Source of the DNA: Azorhizobium oxalatiphilum
GTDB lineage: Bacteria > Pseudomonadota > Alphaproteobacteria > Rhizobiales > Xanthobacteraceae
Direction: 5' to 3'
DNA: 64,000 nucleotides
NCBI RefSeq assembly: GCF_014635325.1
Contig: NZ_BMCT01000012.1
Coordinates: 1-64,000 of the forward strand
The notes under the pieces were generated by a model. It was not told the DNA's origin. It worked only from the letters and a program-made list of their open reading frames with translations, and ran no database searches. This document shows positions 28,757-37,207 of the stretch, one piece after another; position 1 is the stretch's first letter; each line of letters opens with the position of its first letter. The position numbers and the translations under genes are program-made.

Positions 28757-29209
28757 ATGGCGCTCTATGAGCATGTGTTCCTCGTGCGCCAGGACGTTAC
28801 GGCGCAACAGGTCGAGGAACTGACCGCCCGATTCAAGGGCGTGATCGAAGCCAATGGCGGCTCCGTCGCCAAGGTTGAGGCTTGGGGTGTGAAGACCCTG
28901 ACCTATCGCATCAACAAGAACCGCAAGGCGCATTTCACGCTCATGAACATCGACGCTCCGGCGGCGGCTGTTCAGGAGATGGAGCGCCAGATGGGAATCG
29001 ACGAGGACGTCCTGCGCTTCCTCACCATTCGCGTCGACGCGCTGGAGGAGGGTCCCTCCGCCATGCTGCAGAAGCGTGATCGCGATGACCGTGGCGAGCG
29101 CGGTGAGCGCGGCTTCGGTGGCGGCGGCTTCGGCGGCCGTGGTGATCGTGAGGACCGCCCGCGCCGTTCGCGCGAGCGTGAAGAAGCCCCGGCTGAGGAG
29201 ACCTTCTGA
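28757..29209 (+). CDS. rpsF: 30S ribosomal protein S6
   Basis: S6 binds the central domain of 16S rRNA as a heterodimer with S18. The core (residues 1 to about 97) shows [35 protein letters not shown] and [10 protein letters not shown] 50-residue tail follows, very rich in Arg and Gly with acidic patches ([17 protein letters not shown]), as in other Hyphomicrobiales. The stop codon shares its last base with the rpsR start. Confidence 0.97.
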   Translation: MALYEHVFLVRQDVTAQQVEELTARFKGVIEANGGSVAKVEAWGVKTLTYRINKNRKAHFTLMNIDAPAAAVQEMERQMGIDEDVLRFLTIRVDALEEGPSAMLQKRDRDDRGERGERGFGGGGFGGRGDREDRPRRSREREEAPAEETF

Positions 29210-29466
29210 TGGCGTTCGCTCAAGCTGGTGGTGGTGGCGGTCAGCGCCGTCCGTTCTTCCGTCGTCGCAAGACCTGCCCGTTCTCCGGCCCGAATGCGCC
29301 GAAGATCGACTACAAGGACGTGCGTCTCCTGCAGCGCTACATCTCCGAGCGCGGCAAGATCGTGCCGAGCCGCATCACTGCGGTCTCCGCCAAGAAGCAG
29401 CGCGAGCTGTCGGCCGCCATCAAGCGCTCGCGCTTCCTCGGTCTGCTGCCGTTCGTGATCCGCTGA
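29209..29466 (+). CDS. rpsR: 30S ribosomal protein S18
   Basis: S18 (85 residues) partners S6. The Gly-rich N-terminus precedes the canonical core [39 protein letters not shown]-like end. The ATG overlaps the rpsF stop by one base. Confidence 0.97.
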   Translation: MAFAQAGGGGGQRRPFFRRRKTCPFSGPNAPKIDYKDVRLLQRYISERGKIVPSRITAVSAKKQRELSAAIKRSRFLGLLPFVIR

Positions 29467-29484
29467 TCTCCTGAAGATCAGTCC

Positions 29485-29514
29485 GGCCCGCCCTTTCGGG
29501 GGCGGGCCTCTTCG
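29485..29514 (+). terminator. Terminator-like hairpin after rpsR
   Basis: A 9-bp stem GGCCCGCCC/GGGCGGGCC (29485-29493 with 29500-29508) is followed by TCTTCGTTT. It may attenuate transcription between S18 and the downstream membrane-protein and L9 genes. Confidence 0.6.
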
Positions 29515-29610
29515 TTTGAGTTCTCAGACGCGCCGTGGGGATTGTCCTCAAGGCGTTTGTTGGGGCAGGTCGAGCCTGCTTCTAACCGCACCTGCGGGAC
29601 AGCTCGTCAC

Positions 29611-30567
29611 ATGGTACCGTTCATCCTGATAGGCATCGTTGCGGGCGCCGCGTCCGCACTTCTCGTCGCCGGCGTGGCGGCGGGCTCGATGCTGGCGGTC
29701 CCTCTGTTCTATCTGGCCCCCCTGCCGCTGATGATCGGCGGTCTGGCCTTCTCCCATATCGCCGCCGCCGTCGGCGTGGTCGCCGCGAGCCTCGGGCTCG
29801 GCGCCTTGTACGGCACCACCTTCCTGACCGCCTATCTGGTGGGCATCGGCCTGCCGGCCTGGGTCCTGTCCTATTGCGCGCTGCTCGCGCGGCAGGATCC
29901 GGCGGCCCGCGACGGTGTCGCCTGGTTTCCCGTTGGCGGCCTCATGATCGCCGGTGTGATCCTCGCGACCCTCAGCATCGTGGTGGCGCTTTTCTCCCTC
30001 GCGGGCAGCTATGACGCCTATGTGGATGCCGTCAGCCGGGCGTTTGAAGTCTTCATGAAGGCACAGGGCGGGGCTCCGGCCGGGGCTGCGGGCGATCCGG
30101 TCGCCATGGGCCAGACCGTGGCGATCATCCTTCCCGCCACGGCCGCTGCCGTGCTGTTCTCCACCCAGATGGGCTGTCTGTATCTGGCAGGTCGCGCGGC
30201 CCGGCTCTCCGGCCGTCTGGCCCGCCCGTGGCCCGACCTCGCAGGGCTTCGCCTGCCGGGCATGACCCCGTTGGCACTGGCCGGTCTTGTGGCGATCGCC
30301 ATGACGCCGGGCCTGCTTGGCCTGTCCGCGTCGGCGGCAGGGGCGGCGCTCATTGTCTGCTACACGGCGGCGGGCTTCGCCGTGCTGCATTACGTCACCC
30401 GTGGACGGGCTGCCCGCCCGTTCATCCTCATCGGCGCCTGGGTGCTGACGTTGGCCATCGGTTGGCCGGCGCTGGTGATGGCGCTCATCGGCGTGGTCGA
30501 TGCCTTGTTCGACCTGCGCCGCCGGATCGGAACCGCTGGCGGCCCGCCCGCCGCCAACGACCGCTGA
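29611..30567 (+). CDS. DUF2232 multi-pass membrane protein
   Basis: This 318-residue inner-membrane protein has about eight hydrophobic helices and begins MVPFILIGIVAGAASALLVAG. The DUF2232 (YybS-like) family has no firm function. The gene is typically found between rpsR and rplI in Hyphomicrobiales, as here, and may serve membrane or cell-division needs coupled to growth. ATG 29611 gives the usual hydrophobic start; an upstream in-frame start at 29542 would add an improbable polar leader. rplI starts 46 bases downstream. Confidence 0.82.
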   Translation: MVPFILIGIVAGAASALLVAGVAAGSMLAVPLFYLAPLPLMIGGLAFSHIAAAVGVVAASLGLGALYGTTFLTAYLVGIGLPAWVLSYCALLARQDPAARDGVAWFPVGGLMIAGVILATLSIVVALFSLAGSYDAYVDAVSRAFEVFMKAQGGAPAGAAGDPVAMGQTVAIILPATAAAVLFSTQMGCLYLAGRAARLSGRLARPWPDLAGLRLPGMTPLALAGLVAIAMTPGLLGLSASAAGAALIVCYTAAGFAVLHYVTRGRAARPFILIGAWVLTLAIGWPALVMALIGVVDALFDLRRRIGTAGGPPAANDR

Positions 30568-30613
30568 AGTTCAACCAGACACTGACACTGAAATCGAGAC
30601 ATAGGAGATCAAC

Positions 30614-31189
30614 ATGGAAGTCATTCTTCTGGAGCGCGTGGCCAAGCTCGGCCAGATCGGCGACGTGGTGAACGTGCGCAATGGCTACGGCCGCAACTTC
30701 CTCCTGCCCAACGGCAAGGCGCTGCGCGCCACCAAGGAGAACCGCGCCCGCTTCGAGACCATGAAGTCCCAGCTCGAGGCCCGTAACCTCGAACTGAAGA
30801 CCGAAGCCCAGTCGGTTGCCACCAAGCTCGACGGCCAGTCCGTGGTGATCCTGCGTCAGGCGGGCGAGACCGGCCAGCTGTACGGCTCCGTGTCCACCCG
30901 TGACATCGCCGCCGCCTTCGAGGCCGCCGGCTTCACCGTGGATCGTCAGCAGATCGTGCTGAACCACCCCATCAAGATGCTCGGCCTGCATGTCCTGCCG
31001 GTTACGCTGCATCCCGAGGTGGTGGTCAATGTGACGGTCAACGTCGCCCGCAACGCGGAAGAGGCCGAGCGCCTGGCCCGCGGTGAGGCCATCCGTCGTC
31101 CCGGCGACGAGGATGAAGACGAGGACGAGGTCGAGGCCGTCGAAGAGGCCGAAGAGGAAGCTCCCGCTGAGGAAGCTGCCGAGGGCTGA
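30614..31189 (+). CDS. rplI: 50S ribosomal protein L9
   Basis: L9 begins [32 protein letters not shown], the classic N-terminal domain. A long connecting helix and a C-terminal domain ending near residue 150 follow. The 191-residue product carries a very acidic tail ([22 protein letters not shown]) common in alphaproteobacteria. A clear GGAGAT ribosome site precedes ATG 30614. A strong terminator follows. Confidence 0.97.
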   Translation: MEVILLERVAKLGQIGDVVNVRNGYGRNFLLPNGKALRATKENRARFETMKSQLEARNLELKTEAQSVATKLDGQSVVILRQAGETGQLYGSVSTRDIAAAFEAAGFTVDRQQIVLNHPIKMLGLHVLPVTLHPEVVVNVTVNVARNAEEAERLARGEAIRRPGDEDEDEDEVEAVEEAEEEAPAEEAAEG

Positions 31190-31217
31190 TCTCTCCGCCT
31201 TCAAGCCGTATTTTCTG

Positions 31218-31250
31218 AAACGCCCGGCCAAAAGCCGGGCGTTTTTCTTT
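31218..31250 (+). terminator. Terminator after rplI
   Basis: Stem AAACGCCCGGC/GCCGGGCGTTT (31218-31228 with 31234-31244) is followed by TTTCTTTTCC. Confidence 0.9.
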
Positions 31251-31489
31251 TCCGCATCTTACCTAAAGGTATATTGCGCCACAGCCTCGCTGGTGCTGTT
31301 ATTTGTTGTGTGACCACAGTGACCTAGCGGCAGAACTGCATTTGCAGGTCACGTGCGGTTTGCATCATGCTCACACAGCAGTGGTCCAGCTGAGCTGGGC
31401 CTTTTACATTGTTTGCTCTGAGCCAATGATCCGGGCGCAGATCCGGTTCTGGAGGAAAAGCGAGGGAAATCAGATACGGAGGCTGTGAT
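31251..31489. other. AT-richer upstream region of cfa
   Basis: These 240 bases are clearly less GC-rich than their surroundings and contain no gene. They hold the cfa promoter; no convincing -35/-10 pair stands out. An imperfect duplication around GCATTTGCAGGTCACGTG and GCGGTTTGCATCATG (31348-31380) is the only visible structure. Confidence 0.35.
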
Positions 31490-32746
31490 ATGGAGGGGTT
31501 ACTTGAAGCTGTTTTGCGCCGCGTGATGACGTGCGGCAGCTTGGGGGTCACGACTGCGTCAGGCCGCTCTTATGTGGCTGGTTCGGGTGAGCCGACGGTC
31601 AAGGTCCGCTTCACCACCGCTGCCGCCGAGCGCCGCATTCTTCTAGATCCCGAGCTTCAGCTCGGGGAAGCGGTGACGGACGGCACTCTCATTGTCGAAA
31701 AAGGCACCATTGCCGATCTGCTCGACCTCATGATGTCCCAGCCGGGCATGTTTTCGCCCACGCTGACCTCGAAGCTGCTGCTCTGGGCCCGCAAGGCCGG
31801 ACGCCGGATCGCGCAGTTCAACCCGCGGGAGCGCTCCCAGCGGAATGTCGCACATCATTATGATCTCGACGGGCGCCTGTATTCGCTCTTCCTCGATTCC
31901 GACCGTCAATATTCCTGCGCCTATTTCGAGCATCCCGGGCAATCGCTCGACGACGCCCAACTGGCCAAGAAACGGCATCTGGCCGCCAAGCTGATCCTCG
32001 ACCGGCCCGGCATGAAGCTGCTGGACATCGGCTGCGGCTGGGGTGGCCTCGGTCTCTACATGGCCGAGATGGGCGGTGCCGATGTCACTGGCGTCACGCT
32101 GTCGAGGGAGCAACTGGGCGTTGCCCGCTCACGCGTGACGGAACGCGGCCTCGACGGGCAAGTGGATTTCCGCCTGCAGGACTATCGCGACATTCCCGAG
32201 CGGTTCGAGCGCATCGTGTCGGTGGGCATGTTCGAGCACGTGGGCATTGCCCATTACGGCACCTTCTTCCGCAAGGCCCACGACCTGCTGACCGATGACG
32301 GGGTGATGGTGCTGCACTCCATCGGCCGCCAGGAGCCGCCGGGCATCACCAACCCCTGGATCGCCAAATATATCTTTCCAGGCGGCTACATTCCTGCCCT
32401 GTCGGAGGTGCTGCCGCAGATCGAGAAGGCTGGGCTCATCGTCACCGACGTGGAGGTGTTGCGCCTGCACTATGCGGAGACGCTCAAGGCGTGGCGGGAG
32501 CGGTTCATGGCCCATCTGGAAGAGGCCCGGCGGCTCACGGATGAGCGCTTCTGCCGGCTCTGGGAGTTCTATCTGGCCGGATCGGAAATGGCGTTCCGTC
32601 ACCAGAACATGATGGTGTTCCAGATTCAGGTGACACGGAACCAGAATGCGATACCCCTGACCCGCGACTATATCGCCAAGGCGGAGGATCGCCTGCGGGC
32701 GGCGGAGTTCAACGCCAGGGCGACGATTCGCATGGCGGGGGAATAA
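31490..32746 (+). CDS. cfa: Cyclopropane-fatty-acyl-phospholipid synthase
   Basis: Cfa adds a methylene bridge from S-adenosylmethionine to unsaturated acyl chains of membrane phospholipids. The 418-residue protein has an N-terminal lipid-binding domain. The SAM-binding motif LDIGCGWGGLG lies near residue 177, followed by VTGVTLSREQ, GMFEHVG, HSIGR and IFPGGYIPALSE. It sits between rplI and dnaB, genes that are usually closer together in relatives, so it may be an insertion in that block. Confidence 0.93.
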   Translation: MEGLLEAVLRRVMTCGSLGVTTASGRSYVAGSGEPTVKVRFTTAAAERRILLDPELQLGEAVTDGTLIVEKGTIADLLDLMMSQPGMFSPTLTSKLLLWARKAGRRIAQFNPRERSQRNVAHHYDLDGRLYSLFLDSDRQYSCAYFEHPGQSLDDAQLAKKRHLAAKLILDRPGMKLLDIGCGWGGLGLYMAEMGGADVTGVTLSREQLGVARSRVTERGLDGQVDFRLQDYRDIPERFERIVSVGMFEHVGIAHYGTFFRKAHDLLTDDGVMVLHSIGRQEPPGITNPWIAKYIFPGGYIPALSEVLPQIEKAGLIVTDVEVLRLHYAETLKAWRERFMAHLEEARRLTDERFCRLWEFYLAGSEMAFRHQNMMVFQIQVTRNQNAIPLTRDYIAKAEDRLRAAEFNARATIRMAGE

Positions 32747-32925
32747 TCCACAGTCCGTCCCCCGCGCAATTTGGGGGCGGCGCGCGTTGCGGCTGAAGCA
32801 CGGACAAGCCGCGCGGCGCGCCGTCCCCGTAATTCTTAAACAGGGACCGCGACGGTCCGCAGGGTCGTCCTCGCCTGTGTCGGCTGGTACATGTCGGGTT
32901 CGCACGACGAACCAGAATGTGACCG

Positions 32926-34407
32926 ATGCTCGATCAGCCCGCGTCGAAGGAGGATGTGTCTTCCTATCGCCAGCCACCCCACAACGTGGAGGCGGAACAG
33001 GCGCTGCTAGGCGCGATCCTGGTCAATAACGAGGCCTTCTATCGCGTCTCGGACTTCCTGAAGCAGGAGCATTTCTTCGAGCCGCTGCACGGGCGCATCT
33101 ACGATCTCACCAGCTCGCTGGTGCGGGCCGGCAAGATCGCCACCCCCGTCACGCTGAAGACCTTCCTGCCGCCGGAGCTGGACATCGGCGGCCTCACCGG
33201 CCCGCAGTATCTGGCGCGCCTCGCGGCTGAAGCCACGACCATCATCAATGCCGAGGATTACGGCAGGGCGATTTATGATCTGTCGGTACGGCGCGAGCTG
33301 ATCCGCATCGGCGAGGAAATCGTCAACGACGCCTTCGACGCTCCGGTGGAGGCGCAGCCGCAGGATCAGATCGAGGAGGCGGAAAAGCGTCTCTACGCCA
33401 TCGCCGAATCCGGCCGCTATGACGGCGGCTTCGTGCGCTTCGGCGATGCGCTGCGCGAATCGGTGGACATGGCGAGCCGCGCTTTCCAGCGCGAAGGCCA
33501 TCTGTCGGGCATTTCGTCCGGGCTGGACGATCTCGATACCCAGATGGGCGGCCTGCAGCCGTCGGACTTGATCGTGCTGGCCGGACGACCGGCCATGGGC
33601 AAGACCTCGCTCGCCACCAACATCGCCTTCAACATCGCCGCCGCCTATCGCGGCGAGCAGCGGCCGGACGGATCCATCGAGGCCGTGTCGGGCGGCGTGG
33701 TGGGCTTTTTCTCGCTGGAAATGTCGTCCGAGCAGCTAGCGACCCGTATCCTCGCCGAGCAGGCCGAGATCGCCTCCTACAAGATCCGCCGCGGCGACAT
33801 CTCGGAGAGCGAGTTCGCCAAGCTGGCGGCCGCCGCCCAGTCTATGCAGATCGTGCCGCTCTATATCGACGACACCGGCGGCATCTCCATCGCCCAGCTC
33901 GTGGCGCGTGCGCGTCGCCTGAAGCGCCAGCGCGGGCTGAACTTCATGGTGGTGGACTATCTTCAGCTGCTCACCGGCTCGTCCAAGACCACCGGCAACC
34001 GCGTGCAGGAAATCACCGAAATCACCACTGGCCTGAAAGCGCTGGCCAAGGAGCTTCAGGTACCGGTCATGGCGCTGTCCCAGCTCTCCCGTCAGGTGGA
34101 AAGCCGCGACGACAAGCGCCCCCAGCTCTCGGACTTGCGCGAATCGGGCTCCATCGAGCAGGACGCCGACGTGGTGATGTTCGTGTACCGCGAGGAATAT
34201 TACCTCAAGAGCCGTGAGCCCAAGCCCGGCACCGAGGAATGGTTCAAGTGGGAAACGGACATGAAGGCCTGCGAGGCCACCGCCGAGATCATCATCGGTA
34301 AGCAGCGTCACGGCCCCACCGGAACGGTGAAGGTGCACTTCGAGGCGCAGTACACCCGATTCCAGAATCTGGCGCGGGACGACCGCTTCCCCGAACGCCA
34401 TGAGTGA
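32926..34407 (+). CDS. dnaB: Replicative DNA helicase
   Basis: DnaB is the hexameric 5'-3' helicase of the replisome. The 493-residue protein has the N-terminal helical domain (PPHNVEAEQALLGAIL), a linker helix, and the RecA-like domain with Walker A GRPAMGKTS near residue 223 and Walker B MVVDYLQLL. ALSQLSRQVE, DLRESGSIEQDAD and the late KQRHGPTG loop are also present. There is no intein or insertion. alr overlaps its 3' end by 8 bases. Confidence 0.97.
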   Translation: MLDQPASKEDVSSYRQPPHNVEAEQALLGAILVNNEAFYRVSDFLKQEHFFEPLHGRIYDLTSSLVRAGKIATPVTLKTFLPPELDIGGLTGPQYLARLAAEATTIINAEDYGRAIYDLSVRRELIRIGEEIVNDAFDAPVEAQPQDQIEEAEKRLYAIAESGRYDGGFVRFGDALRESVDMASRAFQREGHLSGISSGLDDLDTQMGGLQPSDLIVLAGRPAMGKTSLATNIAFNIAAAYRGEQRPDGSIEAVSGGVVGFFSLEMSSEQLATRILAEQAEIASYKIRRGDISESEFAKLAAAAQSMQIVPLYIDDTGGISIAQLVARARRLKRQRGLNFMVVDYLQLLTGSSKTTGNRVQEITEITTGLKALAKELQVPVMALSQLSRQVESRDDKRPQLSDLRESGSIEQDADVVMFVYREEYYLKSREPKPGTEEWFKWETDMKACEATAEIIIGKQRHGPTGTVKVHFEAQYTRFQNLARDDRFPERHE

Positions 34408-35512
34408 TGCCCTAGAGGGGGCCGCCGTTCTCACCATCGATCTTGGTGCGCTGGCGGCCAACTGGCAGGCGATGGCCCGCCGCGTGGCGCCGGCCGCCTG
34501 TGCCGCCGTGGTCAAGGCGGATGCCTACGGGCTCGGAATCGAACGCGCCGCCCCCGCCTTGTGGGCTGCCGGTGCCCGCACCTTCTTCGTCGCCCAATTC
34601 GAGGAAGGCCGCACGCTGCGTGCCCTCCTGCCCGAGGCGGAAATCCTTGTTCTGGGCGGTCTGCTGCCGGGTCTTGCCCCGCTGTTCGCGCGCCACGCGT
34701 TGCGCCCGGTGTTGGGCAGCCTGCCCGAGGTGGCGGAGTGGGCCGCCTTCTGCCGGGCCGAAGGCGCGGACCAGCCAGCGGCGCTGCATGTGGACACCGG
34801 CATGAACCGGCTCGGCCTGACACCGGACGGCGCGCTGGTGCTCGCCGGACAGCGGGACGGGCTCGGCTTCACGCCGTGCCTGATCATGAGCCATCTGGCC
34901 TGCGCCGACGTGCCTGACCATCCGCTGACCGCGCTTCAGCTGGCACGCTTTTCCGAGGTGGCGCGTGCCTTCCCCGATGTCCGCGCGTCGCTGGCCAATT
35001 CCGCCGGCGTGCTGACGAGCCCGGCCTTCCATTTCGATCTCGTGCGTCCCGGCATCGCCGTCTATGGCGGCACGGCCATCGACGGCCAGCCGCCGCTCCG
35101 GCCAGTGGTGCGGCTGGAAGCGCCCATCATTCAGGTGCGCGACGGCGCGGCCGACGAAACGGTGGGCTATGGCGCGTCCCAGCGCCTCGCACGCGACAGT
35201 CGCATCGCCATCATCTCCATTGGCTATGCGGATGGTTTCCTGCGGGCGTTCGGTGCGTCGGATGGTGCGCCGGGGGCGGAGGCGATCGTGCGCGGACAGC
35301 GCTGCCCGCTGGTTGGCCGGGTATCCATGGATCTGGCAGCGGTTGATGTGACGGACGTGCCCGGTGTGGCGCGGGGAGACAGGGCCGTGCTGCTCGGAGA
35401 CGGCATCGGCATCGATGAACTGGCGACTCACGGCCGGACCATCGGCTATGAGGTGCTCACCTCGCTGGGGCCGCGCTATGCCCGAATCTATATTGATGCG
35501 CCCGCAGAGTGA
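34400..35512 (+). CDS. alr: Alanine racemase
   Basis: Alr makes D-alanine for peptidoglycan from L-alanine with pyridoxal phosphate. Lys39 in VVKADAYGLG holds the cofactor. HVDTGMNRLG and SMDLAAVDVTD are conserved, and VGYGASQRL followed by ISIGYADGF carries the second catalytic tyrosine. The length, 370 residues, is normal. Overlap with dnaB implies coupled translation. Confidence 0.95.
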   Translation: MSDALEGAAVLTIDLGALAANWQAMARRVAPAACAAVVKADAYGLGIERAAPALWAAGARTFFVAQFEEGRTLRALLPEAEILVLGGLLPGLAPLFARHALRPVLGSLPEVAEWAAFCRAEGADQPAALHVDTGMNRLGLTPDGALVLAGQRDGLGFTPCLIMSHLACADVPDHPLTALQLARFSEVARAFPDVRASLANSAGVLTSPAFHFDLVRPGIAVYGGTAIDGQPPLRPVVRLEAPIIQVRDGAADETVGYGASQRLARDSRIAIISIGYADGFLRAFGASDGAPGAEAIVRGQRCPLVGRVSMDLAAVDVTDVPGVARGDRAVLLGDGIGIDELATHGRTIGYEVLTSLGPRYARIYIDAPAE

Positions 35513-35624
35513 GGCGGGCACAGCGAATTATGGTCAGGTAAGCGGACGCTAACCCTCGACATGTCACCCTGATGGCAGCGATGATTCTTAAACCGCGCAT
35601 TGATTCGCGGCGGGAGCGGCTGCC

Positions 35625-35957
35625 ATGCACACCATCCCAGTCTCTTTTCCAGAGGATCCCTTCGTCTCCAGCCTCGTCGAGGCTGGGCGATATGTCGATC
35701 CCGCTGCCGTATGGCGTGCGGGCCTAACTCTTCTTGCCGCACGCGAGCGCGAGCGGGAAGATCGCGAATCGGCGCAGCTCAGCCTGCTGCACGACGTGCT
35801 TGCCCGCGAGGCGGCCCATCCGCCCATGCCGGCCCATGAACCGCAGGAACCCGCTCCGGTGGCCATTCCGCTTGCGGTGGACACTGACGCAGTGCTGAGC
35901 GAGATCGAGTTGCTGCTGAGTGCCCGCGCCCCGCGCCAGTTCCGCAAGGCGGGCTGA
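35625..35957 (+). CDS. ParD-like antitoxin, no toxin partner seen
   Basis: The 110-residue protein opens with a ribbon-helix-helix segment much like ParD antitoxins: a short beta strand (IPVSFPEDPF), then VSSLVEAGRYVDPAAVWRAGLTLL. The C-terminal half is longer than in usual ParD and ends in a charged helix (LSEIELLLSARAPRQF). No ParE-like toxin gene lies before or after it. A GGGAG site precedes ATG 35625. It may be an orphan antitoxin or a repurposed DNA-binding regulator. Confidence 0.65.
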   Translation: MHTIPVSFPEDPFVSSLVEAGRYVDPAAVWRAGLTLLAAREREREDRESAQLSLLHDVLAREAAHPPMPAHEPQEPAPVAIPLAVDTDAVLSEIELLLSARAPRQFRKAG

Positions 35958-36004
35958 TCCTGTCGGGGCGGCCTTGATCCGCTCCGCTGTTGGTTCATTC
36001 AACG

Positions 36005-36036
36005 AAAAATGCCCGCCGGGACCAGCCGGGCGGGCA
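36005..36036 (-). terminator. Terminator of the hydroxyacid dehydrogenase gene
   Basis: Stem TGCCCGCC/GGCGGGCA (36010-36017 with 36029-36036) has an A-run on its left (36005-36009), which is a T-run on the minus strand. It lies 30 bases beyond the stop of the leftward gene at 36066. Confidence 0.75.
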
Positions 36037-36065
36037 TCTTCGTATGCTTCAGGACGTGCGCCGGA

Positions 36066-37037
36066 TCAGGCGGCGGCGACCTTGGCGCACTCCGGCACCG
36101 GCGTTTCCACCGGCTTGCCTGTGAAGTGCGCGTTCAGATTGCGCAGTGCCAGCGTGTTCATATTGTCCACGGCGTTGGGCGAGCGGCCGGCGCTGTGCGG
36201 CGTGATCACGAGGTTCGCCGCCTTCAGCAGGGCCGCGGGCACTACCGGCTCGCCATCCACCACGTCGAGGCCGGCACCGGCGATGCGGCCGTCGTTGAGC
36301 GCGGCGATGAGGGCATCGGTTTCCACCAGCGAACCGCGCGCGATGTTGATGAGATAGCCCTGCGGGCCGAGCGCGTTCAGCACCGCCTCATTGATCATAT
36401 GGCGGGTCTGGGGGGTCGCGGGAGCTGCCACCACCAGCACGTCGCTGTCCTCGGCCAAAGCGAGCGCGCTTTCATAATAGGTGTGCGCGGTGTCGGTGGC
36501 CTTGCGGCGGCTATGATACGCCACGGTCATGGAGAAGCCGGCCTCGCAGCGGCGGGCAACTTCGCGGGCGATGGAGCCGTAGCCGATAAGGCCGAGGCGC
36601 ATGCCGGTCAGTTCGGGCGAGTTCTGCCGGGCCTCATGCCACTGGCCGCTGCGCACAGCGGCGTCCTGCGAGGCGATCTGCCGGACGCTGGCCAGCATCA
36701 GGGCCAGGGTGTGGTCCGCCACCGAAATGGTGTTGGTGCCGGGGCCGTGGGTGACGATGATGTTGCGGGCGATGGCGGCCTGCACGTCGATCCGGTCATA
36801 GCCGACGCCGAAGCAGGAGATAATCTCCAGCTTGGGCATGGCGTCCATCTCGGCGGCGGTGAGGCCAGCGGTGCCGTGGGTCAGGACGGCTCGGAACTGC
36901 GGGCCCTTCGACGCGATGGCGTCGGCGCGGGACTGCGGCTCGGGCGCGTAGGTCACGTTGAAGACGGCCTCAAGCCGCGCCAGCTCGTGGGGCGGGAAGG
37001 GGATGAGAACGAGCAGGTCCACGTTAACCGGCGCCAT
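36066..37037 (-). CDS. D-isomer 2-hydroxyacid dehydrogenase (glyoxylate/hydroxypyruvate reductase type)
   Basis: The 323-residue NAD(P)-dependent enzyme has the three catalytic residues Arg234 (NIARGS), Glu263 (DGEPVV) and His281 (TPHSAG). The substrate-binding FGVGYDRIDV and the cofactor motif GLIGYGSIAREV are present; the third glycine of GxGxxG is an alanine. Sequence style fits glyoxylate or hydroxypyruvate reductases rather than SerA, since there is no ACT tail. It lies on the opposite strand between alr and radA, apparently an insertion in an otherwise one-directional block. Confidence 0.88.
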   Translation of the reverse strand: MAPVNVDLLVLIPFPPHELARLEAVFNVTYAPEPQSRADAIASKGPQFRAVLTHGTAGLTAAEMDAMPKLEIISCFGVGYDRIDVQAAIARNIIVTHGPGTNTISVADHTLALMLASVRQIASQDAAVRSGQWHEARQNSPELTGMRLGLIGYGSIAREVARRCEAGFSMTVAYHSRRKATDTAHTYYESALALAEDSDVLVVAAPATPQTRHMINEAVLNALGPQGYLINIARGSLVETDALIAALNDGRIAGAGLDVVDGEPVVPAALLKAANLVITPHSAGRSPNAVDNMNTLALRNLNAHFTGKPVETPVPECAKVAAA

Positions 37038-37207
37038 GGCGCAGTCCTTGATTGGCTGGAAGGAAGATGTGGCAATCTATGGCGGGTGCATCCCAGCCGG
37101 AATGCACACTGCTCATGGCCGCCATGCTGCGTTTACACCCCAAGCCATGAGAATGCTATGCCGGCTTTGCGCAGTGCAGCATATGCCGCGCGACTTTGAG
37201 GATTTTG

